Source of the DNA: Lederbergia citri
Lineage (GTDB): Bacteria > Bacillota > Bacilli > Bacillales > Bacillaceae_C
NCBI RefSeq assembly: GCF_018343625.1
Contig: NZ_JAGYPG010000002.1
Location: 725,280-789,279 of the forward strand
DNA length: 64,000 nt
Direction: 5' to 3'
Each line of letters starts with the position of its first letter. The first letter of the stretch is position 1. Below the pieces are notes generated by a model that did not search any database, was not told the origin of the DNA, and was given only the letters and a program-made list of their open reading frames with translations. Made by a program: the position numbers and the translations under genes. This document shows positions 8,292 to 16,954 of the stretch, in pieces.

Positions 8292-8369
8292 TTATTATTT
8301 CAGTGTTGTCACAAAGTCAATGATCATCGTCTTTTAGACTATATTCGACTCTTTCACAAAAAACAAAAA

Positions 8370-8397
8370 ATCCGCTAGGTATTGTACCTAGCAGATT
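8370..8397 (-). terminator. Terminator of NlpC/P60 gene copy B
   Basis: Minus strand: AATCTGCTAGGT, short loop, ACCTAGCGGA then TTTTTTG. Nearly the same as the terminator at 7681-7709, so the duplication included it. Confidence 0.85.
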
Positions 8398-8401
8398 ATC
8401 A

Positions 8402-8866
8402 TTATAGGACTCTTTTCGCTCCAACGAAGCGGGATTTCCAATAGTATGGATCATTTATATTCGTGATGGCAACACCTTTGCCGGCGGAATGGATGAATTT
8501 GTTGTCTCCTATATAAATTCCTACGTGTGAGACAGCCTTATTTGAAGTTTTGAAAAATACTAAGTCCCCTGGTTTGAGATTATTTTTACTCACTGCTGTT
8601 CCTTTTTTGTATTGCTCCGCTGCAGAGCGCGGTAATGTCATCCCTTGTTGCTTAAATGTATAGGACGTAAATCCGGAGCAGTCAAATCCTTTCGGAGTAG
8701 ATCCTCCATACACGTATTTTACTCCTATATATTTCTTTCCTTGGTTGACGATCGCACTAGCTGATGGCTTTTTTACTGCTGCACTGGCAGCCTCGGGTTG
8801 AAACGCGATCACAGCGAACATGACTAAAGCAAGCAACGACAACAAAGACTTTTTTACTACTGTCAT
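8402..8866 (-). CDS. Secreted single-domain NlpC/P60 cell-wall hydrolase, copy B
   Basis: A 154-residue exported peptidase, close duplicate of copy A. Signal peptide about 1-29, then NlpC/P60 with FDCSGF (catalytic Cys), SHVGIYIG and NKFIHSAG (His residues). Domain order and length match copy A until the stop, which here is TAA right after RVL. Start ATG at 8866; the upstream GGGGGAAAA is shared with copy A. Predicted to act outside the membrane on peptidoglycan stem peptides, with WalR control suggested by its promoter. The duplicate pair plus the LysM protein at 9191 make a three-gene cluster of D,L-endopeptidase-type hydrolases. Confidence 0.9.
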   Translation of the reverse strand: MTVVKKSLLSLLALVMFAVIAFQPEAASAAVKKPSASAIVNQGKKYIGVKYVYGGSTPKGFDCSGFTSYTFKQQGMTLPRSAAEQYKKGTAVSKNNLKPGDLVFFKTSNKAVSHVGIYIGDNKFIHSAGKGVAITNINDPYYWKSRFVGAKRVL

Positions 8867-8949
8867 TTTAATAGTTTTCCCCCGTTAAAATAGTCTATAT
8901 TTTGTAAATCTCACTAAATTTAGTTATTATTGGTAACTTTTCTAAGAAA

Positions 8950-8994
8950 ATCATAGCACAAAATATTGTTAGTTTATTTTACATTTACGTAACA
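8950..8994 (-). promoter_or_regulatory. WalR-type box and extended -10 promoter (copy B)
   Basis: Minus strand: TGTTAC-GTAAA-TGTAAA (8994-8978), a full match to TGTWAH-N5-TGTWAH, followed by extended -10 TGCTATGAT (hexamer 8955-8950). Spacing is the same as upstream of copy A. Confidence 0.75.
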
Positions 8995-9190
8995 TTATGA
9001 TTGCGCCATTGTCACATAATTGTAATTTTCCTTCACTATTAGACATTGATATAATCCGTTCTTCCTATAAAATGTAAATTTATGACATAAACATTAAAAT
9101 CATGTTACAATTTGTAATATCTTACAATTAAAGTGCAAAATTATGGTAAAATTACCTAAATAAAAAGGGATCTAGGGGGATTTTAATTCA
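8995..9190 (+). promoter_or_regulatory. Leader/promoter region of the LysM endopeptidase gene
   Basis: AT-rich region with no gene. TGTTAC-AATT-TGTAAT at 9103-9118 resembles a WalR box but has a 4-nt rather than 5-nt spacer. ATGACA, 18 bp, TACAAT (about 9083-9112) could be a weak SigA promoter overlapping it. I cannot decide the true promoter. Confidence 0.35.
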
Positions 9191-10246
9191 ATGCATAAAA
9201 AAGTAGTGACAACTGCAACTGCTGTCTTTTTGGCTGCCTCTTTCACTGGAACTGCTTCTGCGGCAACTTATGAAGTTAAAAGTGGAGACTCTCTTTGGAA
9301 AATTGCCTCGAGTTATAATACAACGGTCAATCAATTAAAAGAATTGAATCAATTGAAAAGTGAATTAATATATCCAAAACAAATTTTACAGGTTTCTTCA
9401 GAAGATGTTAAAAAAGAGCAAGCGAAACCAGCTGCTCAACCAAAACCTGCATCTAAACCTGCTCCTGCTCCTCAAGCTGCAACGTATACAATTAAATCCG
9501 GAGATACTTTAAGTAAAATTGCTTCTAACTATAAAGTTTCGGTCGCTCAATTATACGAATGGAATAATCTTAAAAACGACTTGATTCACCCAGGACAAGT
9601 GTTGAAGATCTCCAACAGTAAGTCAACTGTGTCTGCGGATCCTGCTCCGAAAACGGAAACGGTAAAAAACAATAACTCCGTTCCAACTACTGATACATAC
9701 AAAGTTGTTTCTGGAGATTCACTTAGTAAAATTGCCCTTAAATATGGCACAACAGTCAACGAACTTAAATCATTGAATGGTCTTACTTCCGATATGATTC
9801 GTGTTGGACAAGTATTAAAGGTAAATGCAAAGGCTACGACTGAATCTAAACCGGCAGAAAAAGTCGAAGCTCCTAAAGTAACTGACGATGTTTCAGCCAT
9901 TATTAAAATTGCTAAAAGCTCTATTGGTACAAAGTACGCTTGGGGTGGTACGACACTTGCTGGATTTGATTGCAGTGGGTTTGTCTACTATGTGTTCAAT
10001 CAAGCAGGAAAAAAGATTGCACGCTACGGTACGGACGGATATTATGACCGTTCTTATTATGTAAATAAACCCGAGCCTGGAGATCTCGTATTCTTTGAAA
10101 ATACGTATCGTGCTGGAATCTCCCATATGGGAATTTATCTTGGCAACGATGAGTTCATTCATGCAAATGATGGTGGGGTTGAAATTTCCAGCTTAAACAC
10201 ACCATATAATAAAAGTAAATTCAACGGCTTTAAGAGATTTTATTAA
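9191..10246 (+). CDS. LytE/CwlS-like endopeptidase: three LysM plus NlpC/P60
   Basis: A 351-residue secreted wall hydrolase. Signal peptide 1-25 ending ASAA; LysM domains at about 26-68, 97-139 and 172-214, each with the (K/V)SGD(S/T)L motif and separated by Pro/Ser/Lys linkers; NlpC/P60 domain from about 235 to the end with FDCSGF (catalytic Cys), SHMGIYLG and DEFIHAN. LysM anchors it to peptidoglycan and the catalytic domain cuts gamma-D-Glu-meso-DAP, as in LytE, which works with the MreB homologues in cell elongation. Start ATG at 9191, AGGGGGA ten bases upstream. Followed by a strong terminator. LytE and CwlS are both possible names, so no symbol is given. Confidence 0.93.
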   Translation: MHKKVVTTATAVFLAASFTGTASAATYEVKSGDSLWKIASSYNTTVNQLKELNQLKSELIYPKQILQVSSEDVKKEQAKPAAQPKPASKPAPAPQAATYTIKSGDTLSKIASNYKVSVAQLYEWNNLKNDLIHPGQVLKISNSKSTVSADPAPKTETVKNNNSVPTTDTYKVVSGDSLSKIALKYGTTVNELKSLNGLTSDMIRVGQVLKVNAKATTESKPAEKVEAPKVTDDVSAIIKIAKSSIGTKYAWGGTTLAGFDCSGFVYYVFNQAGKKIARYGTDGYYDRSYYVNKPEPGDLVFFENTYRAGISHMGIYLGNDEFIHANDGGVEISSLNTPYNKSKFNGFKRFY

Positions 10247-10266
10247 TATTTTCATATTTTGGTATA

Positions 10267-10292
10267 AAAACCGTCTTCTTGACGGTTTTTTT
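10267..10292 (+). terminator. Rho-independent terminator of the LysM gene
   Basis: AAAACCGTC, TTCTT loop, GACGGTTTT followed by T-rich sequence, 20 bp after the stop. Confidence 0.9.
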
Positions 10293-10384
10293 ATTTGTCC
10301 AAACCTCCTCTCTCCAAAATCAACCCGTCATAGTGACAAATTGATGGAAATAGCGATATAATAAGGTTTTGGAGGTTTATTATT

Positions 10385-11980
10385 ATGTATAATCAACAAT
10401 TACTTCAACATATACAATCTTATAGCCAAGAACTTAAGAGCTTGCTTGATCCTAGGAGCGAGGTGCATGAAAAGCTCATTCAAAAAGGGATGATCCTTTT
10501 TCGTCAGCAGCTTGTTTATGGTGTGAAATTTTCCAACGAAAAAGTGGAGGCGAAAGTTCAGGATGTCACGCCCGTGAATGTGGAAATGGTTTTTAGCCAC
10601 CCGTCCAATAGTACTTGCACATGTCCTGAAGAGGGAATTTGCCGGCATCAAGTCGCCTTGTTTTTCACTGTTTTGAGCAGGACGCAAAGTGTCTTCTTAT
10701 GGCTGCAGGAATGGAAAAGCCACTACCAAATCGCCGACGTGCTTTCTACTTTGCAACGTGGTTCTGATTTGTTGAAAAACATGCCTCCACAACTAGAAAA
10801 AGGGCCGGATCAATGGATTGAACGAATACGTAATGCCTATCAAAACACATCTGTTAAAAATTTTTATCAGCTTGAAGAATGGGCAAGAGTTTCTTATAAA
10901 CGTCTACTTGGATTTGCGCCTGTAGAACGAGAATGGAAGCCTTTATTTCAGTTGTTTGCGGCATGCGAGTCGTTAAAAGTCATTAATTCGCTTGCCTCGG
11001 AACCGAAAAAAAGATCCCATTTACGGTCTTTCACAGAACAAATGCTTGAAGAAGCAGATGAGGCTTTGTCCAAACTAGCAACGACGGCTTCTCCATTTGC
11101 ATTTGATGAGTATTTTCATTATTTACGTGAAAATAGCCAGAGTTTCTTGGAAGATGAAACGGTTTTTCCGACTGAATTTACTGATATTTACATGAAGCTC
11201 TGGTCTGAGTTATTTAAAAAGAAAAAAGAATTAATGCAGGAATGGAAGCATCTTAATGAAAAAATGGAGAAAGAGCATGACGAGCGAATCGACATTGCTT
11301 TTATCCATATCGCCATCCTATTAGGAGAAGACGATGCGGCGATAAGACAAATGAAAGAGCTTGGACAACAGATTGCTCCTTATGCTTTACGATGGATGAA
11401 ATTACTGCAAAAAGAAAGACCCAAAACGCGGCTCAATCTTTATTTGCCTGTTTTCATTGATCAGATTACAACATTTATTTCCTCCTTGACCCACAGCTAT
11501 GAACAAGCACAGTTTACAAGGGCGTTTTTTCAAATTTTAGATAGCAATGCCGCTTTGAATCTTGATTCATCCCTTTTAGAAAAGGTGTACATGAAATTAC
11601 TGCCTTATAGCCGATTTCAATATAATGAATTTTTACTCGCAAAACAAGATTATAAAAAATGGGCGGAGCTTCAAGTTTATTCAAAAAATGGTATTGATTT
11701 TATTGATCGGCACACAATAGAGATTGTCGCAAAGCATGACCCTTCTGCACTCAAGCCTCTATACCACGAGTCGATTACCGCACTCATCAATAACCGTGGC
11801 CGTGATTCGTATAAACGAGCTGTCCGTTATTTAAAAAGGCTACAAAAGCTTTATAAAAAAGAAAAGAAACTAATGCAATGGGAACTTTATTTTTCAACAT
11901 TGCTCGATAAAACAAAACGTTTGCGTGCATTTCAGGAAGAATGCGAGAGAGGAAAACTCATAAATGAGAATTCCAAATAG
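10385..11980 (+). CDS. ywqB: SWIM zinc-finger protein (YwqB-like)
   Basis: A 531-residue protein with a SWIM zinc finger at residues 78-88 (C78-x-C80-x5-C86-x-H88), in the sequence CTCPEEGICRHQ. The rest is mostly helical and charged without a recognised catalytic motif. SWIM fingers bind DNA or protein, and in Bacillaceae this gene is paired with the SNF2 helicase YwqA, as here, where the next gene starts 17 bp later. The two probably act as one complex on DNA; the process is unknown. Start ATG at 10385 with GGAGGT nine bases upstream. B. subtilis has ywqA-ywqB in this part of the chromosome; the symbol is by similarity of domain and context. Confidence 0.8.
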   Translation: MYNQQLLQHIQSYSQELKSLLDPRSEVHEKLIQKGMILFRQQLVYGVKFSNEKVEAKVQDVTPVNVEMVFSHPSNSTCTCPEEGICRHQVALFFTVLSRTQSVFLWLQEWKSHYQIADVLSTLQRGSDLLKNMPPQLEKGPDQWIERIRNAYQNTSVKNFYQLEEWARVSYKRLLGFAPVEREWKPLFQLFAACESLKVINSLASEPKKRSHLRSFTEQMLEEADEALSKLATTASPFAFDEYFHYLRENSQSFLEDETVFPTEFTDIYMKLWSELFKKKKELMQEWKHLNEKMEKEHDERIDIAFIHIAILLGEDDAAIRQMKELGQQIAPYALRWMKLLQKERPKTRLNLYLPVFIDQITTFISSLTHSYEQAQFTRAFFQILDSNAALNLDSSLLEKVYMKLLPYSRFQYNEFLLAKQDYKKWAELQVYSKNGIDFIDRHTIEIVAKHDPSALKPLYHESITALINNRGRDSYKRAVRYLKRLQKLYKKEKKLMQWELYFSTLLDKTKRLRAFQEECERGKLINENSK

Positions 11981-11997
11981 TTGAAAGGACTTAAATT

Positions 11998-14802
11998 ATG
12001 ATGAATCTTGAGACAATCCAACTTCATATTATCCCTTTGGATACAGGTTCATTTTTCATATACGCTACAAATGAGGTTGACCCTACTGCTTGGAAGCAAC
12101 AGCTCTTTCTTTGGCATGAGGAAAGCTTTTATGGTTCTTTTATCGAAACGAGAGAACGAGATCACCATGTCGGGGTTGAAATTGATAGCTACGAGTTATT
12201 GACGCTGCTTGGAAAAGAACGGTTCAGTTCGCTCATTTCTTGGGATTGGAACGAACCGGGAGATGCCTTGCTCGCCGTTTCATCCGTCATTTTCGAAGCG
12301 ATTCAATCAGGAAAATGGCATCCTCAGTTTACGAATGATGATGATTCGATTTTTACATGGAAGGTTCCTGAAATGATCTGGGATGAGTTTTCGGCTGATT
12401 TCTGGAAGCAGCCTTTTTACGAGGAATCGATGGAACAGTTCGTCTCCCGTTTTTTTCATCGTGCTCTATCCATCTACTTAGAACAAGGTCATGAAGGGGA
12501 AGCTGTTTCGAAAAAAATAGAGCAGCTTAAAAACAGCCCTCTATCGGCTGAGGAACTCGAAGCTTATTTTGATGAAGACCGCTTTCAAGAATGGATCAGT
12601 ACAACTGAAGATGCTTTGCCGTTTGTACTTGGCATCCGTCTATCTGAGCCTGACGATGATCAAGACCCGTGGATTTTGGAAACGGTGCTGCGTGATGTAA
12701 AAAATCCGGAACGAATCATTCCACTCTCTGAACATAAACGTTTTCCAAAACGTTGGTTTTCATTTTTGGATTCTGTTTATGAGGAAGAGGATCGTTGGGT
12801 AAAATTATTTCCGTGGCTTAAAGGTGAAGATGGTCTCGTACGGGAACTTGATGAACCATTAGCGTGGAATTTCCTTACGGATGCAAGTGAAAAATTCCTT
12901 GCGCTTGGTGTTGAAATCCTCCTTCCTTCCTGGTGGGAAGCGATGCGTGCTGCCAATATGACGGTTCGAGCAAGAGTAAAACAAACCGGAACGAATTACC
13001 GTCCATCCTTTGTAGGTCTTGATTCGATGTTGAATTTTGATTGGCGACTTTCGATGAATGGTGCCGACCTTTCTGAAGAAGAGTTTCACTCTCTCGTTCA
13101 GGAACAGAGAAGGCTTGTAAAAATTCGAGGTCAATGGGTAAAGCTTGATCCGAAAATGATTGCCCACATCCAAGCATTAATGGCTCAAGCACGAAAAGAA
13201 GGATTACGAGTTCAGGATATTTTTACATTGGGCGATGAAGAATATGAAACCATCGATCTTGATGAATATGATCCGCGTGCTTTTGCCAAAATCAAAATCG
13301 AACTTAATCAGTCGTTAAAAAAGATGCTGAGACAACTAAATACCATTTCTGAAATTCCTGAAATAAAAGTACCGACAACATTATCAGGGGAACTCAGGCC
13401 GTATCAACAGCTTGGGTTAAACTGGCTCGTGTTCCTAAGGCAATTTGGATTCGGTGCCTGCCTTGCTGATGATATGGGACTCGGGAAGACCATTCAGCTT
13501 ATAAGTTACTTGCTTCATGTCAAAGAAACTGGATTAAACGACACCCCTGCTTTGATCATCTGTCCAACCTCCGTTCTTGGAAATTGGCAACGGGAATTAG
13601 AGCGTTTTGCTCCAAGTTTGAATGTCGTTTTACATTACGGTTCCAACAGAGCAAAGGAAGAAGCTTTTATCGGCATGACGAAAACAGCGGATATTGTGCT
13701 TACGAGCTACGGCCTATCCCATCTTGATTCGGAGGAATTCTTATCAGTAAACTGGAGCACGATTGCACTCGATGAAGCACAAAATATAAAAAATGCCGAA
13801 ACGAAACAGTCGAGGGCCATTCGGAAGTTTAAAGGGACTCATCATGTCGCCTTAACAGGAACGCCGATGGAAAATCGCTTATCTGAGTTGTGGTCGATTT
13901 TTGATTTTATCAACCATGGTTATTTAGGGACGTTCGGCCAATTTCAAAAGAATTATATTTTACCGATTGAGCGAGATAATTCGGAAGCAAAAATTCATGA
14001 GCTGCAAAAGTTAATCAGACCATTTTTACTAAGAAGAACGAAAAAAGATCCTGAAGTAGAATTGAATTTACCTGATAAACTGGAGCAAAAGGAATATTGT
14101 GCATTGACAGCTGAGCAGGCGGCACTTTATGAAGATCTTGTTCAAGAAACGTTTGGTAAGATAGAGACTTTATCGGTATTCGAAAGAAAAGGTATGATTT
14201 TACAAATGTTGAGCAAGTTGAAACAGTTGTGCAATCATCCTGCTCTATATTTGAAGGAGGAAGTCCCAGAAAATATCGTGAATCGCTCTAATAAACTTGG
14301 TGCGCTAGTGGAATTAGCTGATTCTATCATGGCAACTGGAGAAGCTTGTATTATTTTCACACAATACATCGGGATGGGTGAAATGATTCGTAAGATATTA
14401 GAGGCACGTTATGAAATTTCAGTACCGTTCTTAAATGGAAGTATGCCAAAGGCCCAAAGAGATCATTATGTCAGCAGCTTCCAAGCAGGAGATTTTCCAT
14501 TCTTCCTTCTTTCGTTAAAAGCTGGTGGAACTGGACTTAATTTGACGGCTGCAAATCATGTCATCCATTACGACCGTTGGTGGAATCCTGCTGTTGAAAA
14601 TCAAGCAACTGATAGGGCTTATCGGATTGGACAAAATCGCTTTGTTCACGTGCATAAATTTATTACTACGGGGACATTGGAAGAGCGAATTGATTTGATG
14701 CTGGAGAAAAAACAAGCATTAAACGAAGAGATTATTCGAAGTGATCAATGGATGGCGGAGCTTTCAAATGAGGAATTGCATCATTTGCTGGCGCTCGCTT
14801 AG
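11998..14802 (+). CDS. ywqA: SNF2-family DNA-dependent ATPase (YwqA-like)
   Basis: A 934-residue SWI2/SNF2-type translocase. The N-terminal half is a bacterial SNF2-associated region. The ATPase core starts near residue 455 (RPYQQLGLNWLVFLRQFGFG) with Walker A DDMGLGKT (about 490-498), the Walker B box DEAQ (about 592), motif III TGTPMEN (about 620), and the C-terminal helicase lobe with GGTGLNLTAANHVIHYDRWW and QATDRAYRIGQ (about 841-880). All catalytic motifs look intact. Two adjacent ATGs exist (11998 and 12001); GAAAGGA at 11983-11989 favours the first. It lies between the SWIM protein and a small unknown gene, all on one strand and tightly spaced. Confidence 0.92.
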   Translation: MMNLETIQLHIIPLDTGSFFIYATNEVDPTAWKQQLFLWHEESFYGSFIETRERDHHVGVEIDSYELLTLLGKERFSSLISWDWNEPGDALLAVSSVIFEAIQSGKWHPQFTNDDDSIFTWKVPEMIWDEFSADFWKQPFYEESMEQFVSRFFHRALSIYLEQGHEGEAVSKKIEQLKNSPLSAEELEAYFDEDRFQEWISTTEDALPFVLGIRLSEPDDDQDPWILETVLRDVKNPERIIPLSEHKRFPKRWFSFLDSVYEEEDRWVKLFPWLKGEDGLVRELDEPLAWNFLTDASEKFLALGVEILLPSWWEAMRAANMTVRARVKQTGTNYRPSFVGLDSMLNFDWRLSMNGADLSEEEFHSLVQEQRRLVKIRGQWVKLDPKMIAHIQALMAQARKEGLRVQDIFTLGDEEYETIDLDEYDPRAFAKIKIELNQSLKKMLRQLNTISEIPEIKVPTTLSGELRPYQQLGLNWLVFLRQFGFGACLADDMGLGKTIQLISYLLHVKETGLNDTPALIICPTSVLGNWQRELERFAPSLNVVLHYGSNRAKEEAFIGMTKTADIVLTSYGLSHLDSEEFLSVNWSTIALDEAQNIKNAETKQSRAIRKFKGTHHVALTGTPMENRLSELWSIFDFINHGYLGTFGQFQKNYILPIERDNSEAKIHELQKLIRPFLLRRTKKDPEVELNLPDKLEQKEYCALTAEQAALYEDLVQETFGKIETLSVFERKGMILQMLSKLKQLCNHPALYLKEEVPENIVNRSNKLGALVELADSIMATGEACIIFTQYIGMGEMIRKILEARYEISVPFLNGSMPKAQRDHYVSSFQAGDFPFFLLSLKAGGTGLNLTAANHVIHYDRWWNPAVENQATDRAYRIGQNRFVHVHKFITTGTLEERIDLMLEKKQALNEEIIRSDQWMAELSNEELHHLLALA

Positions 14803-14820
14803 TTGGGAGGACGTCTTTTA

Positions 14821-15129
14821 ATGAATCAACTCAAACAATTGCTTTCCACTTTGAAAAAGAGAGATGAATTGTTTCATCAGGAACGGGATGAGCTGCGGAA
14901 TGATTTTTTACTCAGGGGAATTTGTGAGACTGAAGTGGATGGGCTACTTGACGACCCATCCCTCTTTCCTACTTCGTGGCTTCCTGAAACCTTGCGCTGG
15001 AAGTCACTAAGTGAGGCGGGAAACGTGCTCCCTGTTTTGCTTAAAGAAGCGGCACTGTATTTGGAGTGCGATGTGCCTCCACTTATTGAAAAAGAAGAAG
15101 CTGAAAAAATGATTCAATCCAAAAAATAG
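14821..15129 (+). CDS. Small hypothetical protein downstream of the SNF2 gene
   Basis: A 102-residue charged, soluble protein of unknown function. The N-terminal half is a Glu/Arg/Lys-rich helix (LKKRDELFHQERDELRNDF); the rest is rich in Leu and Pro with no known motif. The start is ATG at 14821, preceded by GGGAGGAC; an in-frame TTG at 14803 would overlap that ribosome binding site. It starts 18 bp after the SNF2 gene, so it is the third gene of the SWIM-SNF2 operon and may be a partner or regulator of that complex; this is inferred from position alone. A GC-rich hairpin overlaps its stop codon. Confidence 0.7.
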   Translation: MNQLKQLLSTLKKRDELFHQERDELRNDFLLRGICETEVDGLLDDPSLFPTSWLPETLRWKSLSEAGNVLPVLLKEAALYLECDVPPLIEKEEAEKMIQSKK

Positions 15130-15156
15130 GGGCTGCCCACTTTTGCGAGCAGCCCC
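15129..15156 (+). terminator. GC-rich hairpin at the end of the SNF2 operon
   Basis: GGGGCTGC and GCAGCCCC form a perfect 8-bp stem beginning within the TAG stop. The following sequence GTTCAATT is not a strong U tract, so it may act as an RNA 3-prime end stabiliser or a weak terminator. Confidence 0.55.
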
Positions 15157-15218
15157 GTTCAATTGGAGGGATGCTAAAGCGAGGATGGATCAATGAAAGG
15201 CACATGGGGGAAAGAAAA

Positions 15219-15416
15219 TTATTGTGCCATTATTTTTTTTACGAAGCTAGAATGATGGGTTTTAGAAAATGATTCCGTTTGCTGATTTTGGAGAAGGAAT
15301 TCAAGTTGAGTAACTCTTTGTGATAATTGATGAATTTGTTGGTTGGCTTTTCCGAGTTTAAAGATGAGGTCTCCAATCAGTATTTCAATTGAATCGTTGT
15401 GTTGATTCGTTCTCAA
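15219..15416 (-). CDS. Small coiled-coil protein downstream of ssb
   Basis: A 65-residue protein, mostly one amphipathic helix with heptad-like leucines (about 12-45, IGDLIFKLGKANQQIHQLSQ), ending in a Ser/His-rich tail. Start TTG at 15416 is set by a near-perfect AAAGGAGGTGA six bases upstream; the frame stays open to 15473 but would overlap the single-strand binding protein gene. It sits 31 bp after ssb on the same strand. No family recognised. A structural partner of the upstream gene is possible but unproven. Confidence 0.6.
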   Translation of the reverse strand: MRTNQHNDSIEILIGDLIFKLGKANQQIHQLSQRVTQLEFLLQNQQTESFSKTHHSSFVKKIMAQ

Positions 15417-15447
15417 AAATTCACCTCCTTTAAAGTTAACGCTTTCA

Positions 15448-15810
15448 TTAGAATGGCAATAATTCCTTTTCATCTGTTTTCTCTTCTGCTGGGCGACTGC
15501 CCAAAAATTTGACAGTATCAGCGATGACTTCCGTGACGTAAACCTTTTTTCCTTCTAATCCGTCATAATTCCTCGTCTGGATCCTGCCCATGATGCCGAT
15601 CAGCGAACCTTTGGTGCAATATTTTGAGGTGTTTTCTGCTGCTTTGTTCCATAATGTACATAATACAAAGTCAGCATCAAAGTCGCCTTTGGCATTACGG
15701 TAATGACGGTTAAGAGCTAGTGTTACATTCATCACAGGTGTCCCTTCCATTGTATACCGTATAACTGGATCTTTCGTAAGCCTGCCTACTAGTGTCACTT
15801 GGTTTATCAA
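15448..15810 (-). CDS. ssbB: Single-stranded DNA-binding protein, SsbB type
   Basis: An OB-fold ssDNA-binding protein of 120 residues that would coat ssDNA during competence or recombination. INQVTLVGRLTKDPVIRYT at the N-terminus and GRIQTRNYDGLEGKKVYVTE match the SsbB/YwpH group. The C-terminus ends in DEKELLPF, which retains the acidic D-E-x-L-P-F tip used for partner binding; B. subtilis SsbB lacks such a tip, so this copy may interact more widely. Start TTG at 15810 is chosen from alignment to SsbB (MFNQVMLVGRLT) and AAAGGAGT ten bases upstream; the frame is open for 37 more codons to 15921. Position next to ywpF supports the ssbB locus. Confidence 0.88.
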   Translation of the reverse strand: MINQVTLVGRLTKDPVIRYTMEGTPVMNVTLALNRHYRNAKGDFDADFVLCTLWNKAAENTSKYCTKGSLIGIMGRIQTRNYDGLEGKKVYVTEVIADTVKFLGSRPAEEKTDEKELLPF

Positions 15811-16053
15811 CTTTTTTTCAACTCCTTTTTTGCAGGGTATTCCCATCTTATAGCACATTAATTTTTGTGTAAAATGAGTGAGGTCTTCTTTTAATCTCTC
15901 TGTCATGACTAAAATCGACATAATCTATAGAGAAAATTCTTTTTTCAACACACCTCTTATTTGAAATTCAATTTTTACATTGTTTACACTTTTTTATTTA
16001 AGATGGGAAAGATGATATAATTTTATAAAAGAACGGCGTGGGGGCATGCTTAA

Positions 16054-16476
16054 ATGAAAACTTTTAAAATTGTTGCTCTGCAAATTTACGAAGAAAAAAA
16101 AGCGACAGATATTCCCCTTAAAGATGGGTTGATCATCAATAAGGAAAATGAAGACGGATATTGGATCATTGAAGCCTTCGTGGACAAGCAGTATATCGGG
16201 CATTTTCAAAAAAGACATGAAAGCCAGGAACTTTTTGAAATCAGGGTTATCATTACTCACGCAGCTAACGATCCAGCACCTTTTACTGTAAAAGTAAATA
16301 CTCTCCAAGTATTGGGAGAAAACATCAGTGTTTTATTCGAAGGCCGTTTGAGTAAACGACGCAATGAATACCCTGAAATGTTGCTGGATGACTTAATTAA
16401 AGAAGGTTTAAGTGGTGACCAGCTTATAGAGGAGTTTCGGAATCGGATGAAGAAAGGGCGAGACTATAAAGGTTGA
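16054..16476 (+). CDS. ywpF: YwpF family protein
   Basis: A 140-residue soluble protein of the YwpF family (conserved in Bacillaceae, function unknown). It begins MKTFKIVALQIYEE and has an alternating beta-strand pattern through residue 100, then a helical charged tail. Its position beside the SsbB gene and between the SNF2 and fabZ regions matches B. subtilis ywpF. Start ATG at 16054; the preceding GGGGGCATG offers a ribosome binding site. It is divergent from ssbB and convergent with the small lipoprotein gene. Confidence 0.82.
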   Translation: MKTFKIVALQIYEEKKATDIPLKDGLIINKENEDGYWIIEAFVDKQYIGHFQKRHESQELFEIRVIITHAANDPAPFTVKVNTLQVLGENISVLFEGRLSKRRNEYPEMLLDDLIKEGLSGDQLIEEFRNRMKKGRDYKG

Positions 16477-16502
16477 ACAACCAATAATTAATAATATATA
16501 AA

Positions 16503-16530
16503 AAAAGAAAGCAGGGTTTTTGTCCCCTGC
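16503..16530 (-). terminator. Terminator of the lipoprotein gene
   Basis: Minus strand GCAGGG, loop, CCCTGC followed by TTTCTTTTTT. It abuts the stop codon at 16531. Confidence 0.85.
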
Positions 16531-16770
16531 TTATCTGTTGGTGTCCGTATTATTCATGTTATTGTTTGGATTTGTATCAGTATTATTATCCAGGCCATTG
16601 TTGTTGACTCCGTTATTGTCGTTGACACCATTGTTATTGTCTGGAGTAGTTGGAACATTTGTATCATTATTCGTATTCGGCGGAGGCGGTTCTTGGTTAT
16701 TCGTTGCACAACCCACTAGTAGCATGGATGCTAATGCCATTCCTCCAATAATTTTTACTGCTTTTTTCAT
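16531..16770 (-). CDS. Asn-rich small lipoprotein
   Basis: A 79-residue exported lipoprotein. Signal sequence about 1-21 ending in the lipobox LLVGC, then a low-complexity tail of Asn, Thr, Asp and Pro (short PNTNNDTN and NNNGVNDN-like units) that is probably unfolded outside the membrane. Start ATG at 16770 has AAAGGAG at a good distance; the frame runs open to 16854 without a ribosome binding site. Single gene with its own terminator. Function unknown; the tail could reach through the wall, which is inference. Confidence 0.75.
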   Translation of the reverse strand: MKKAVKIIGGMALASMLLVGCATNNQEPPPPNTNNDTNVPTTPDNNNGVNDNNGVNNNGLDNNTDTNPNNNMNNTDTNR

Positions 16771-16894
16771 TTGGTAAGCTCCTTTCAGATTTTGACATCG
16801 CGATGAAAATTGACCCTGCGCATGGTCTGACCTTAGCTTTCCCAATTTCTCCAAAAACGTGCATATTTTTTTTCTACCAAAAAAAATAAAAAAT

Positions 16895-16920
16895 GGTACT
16901 GGAATAATTGTCCCAGTACC
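16895..16920 (-). terminator. Terminator of the MFS transporter gene
   Basis: Minus strand GGTACTGG, loop, CCAGTACC followed by ATTTTTTATTTTTTTT. 35 bp after the MFS stop codon. Confidence 0.9.
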
Positions 16921-16954
16921 ACCTATATAACCTATTTTTTTCTTATATAAACAT

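Noticed and set aside
15133..15218. tRNA or small RNA after the SNF2 operon
   Set aside because: Only one GC hairpin is present; no cloverleaf or second structure.
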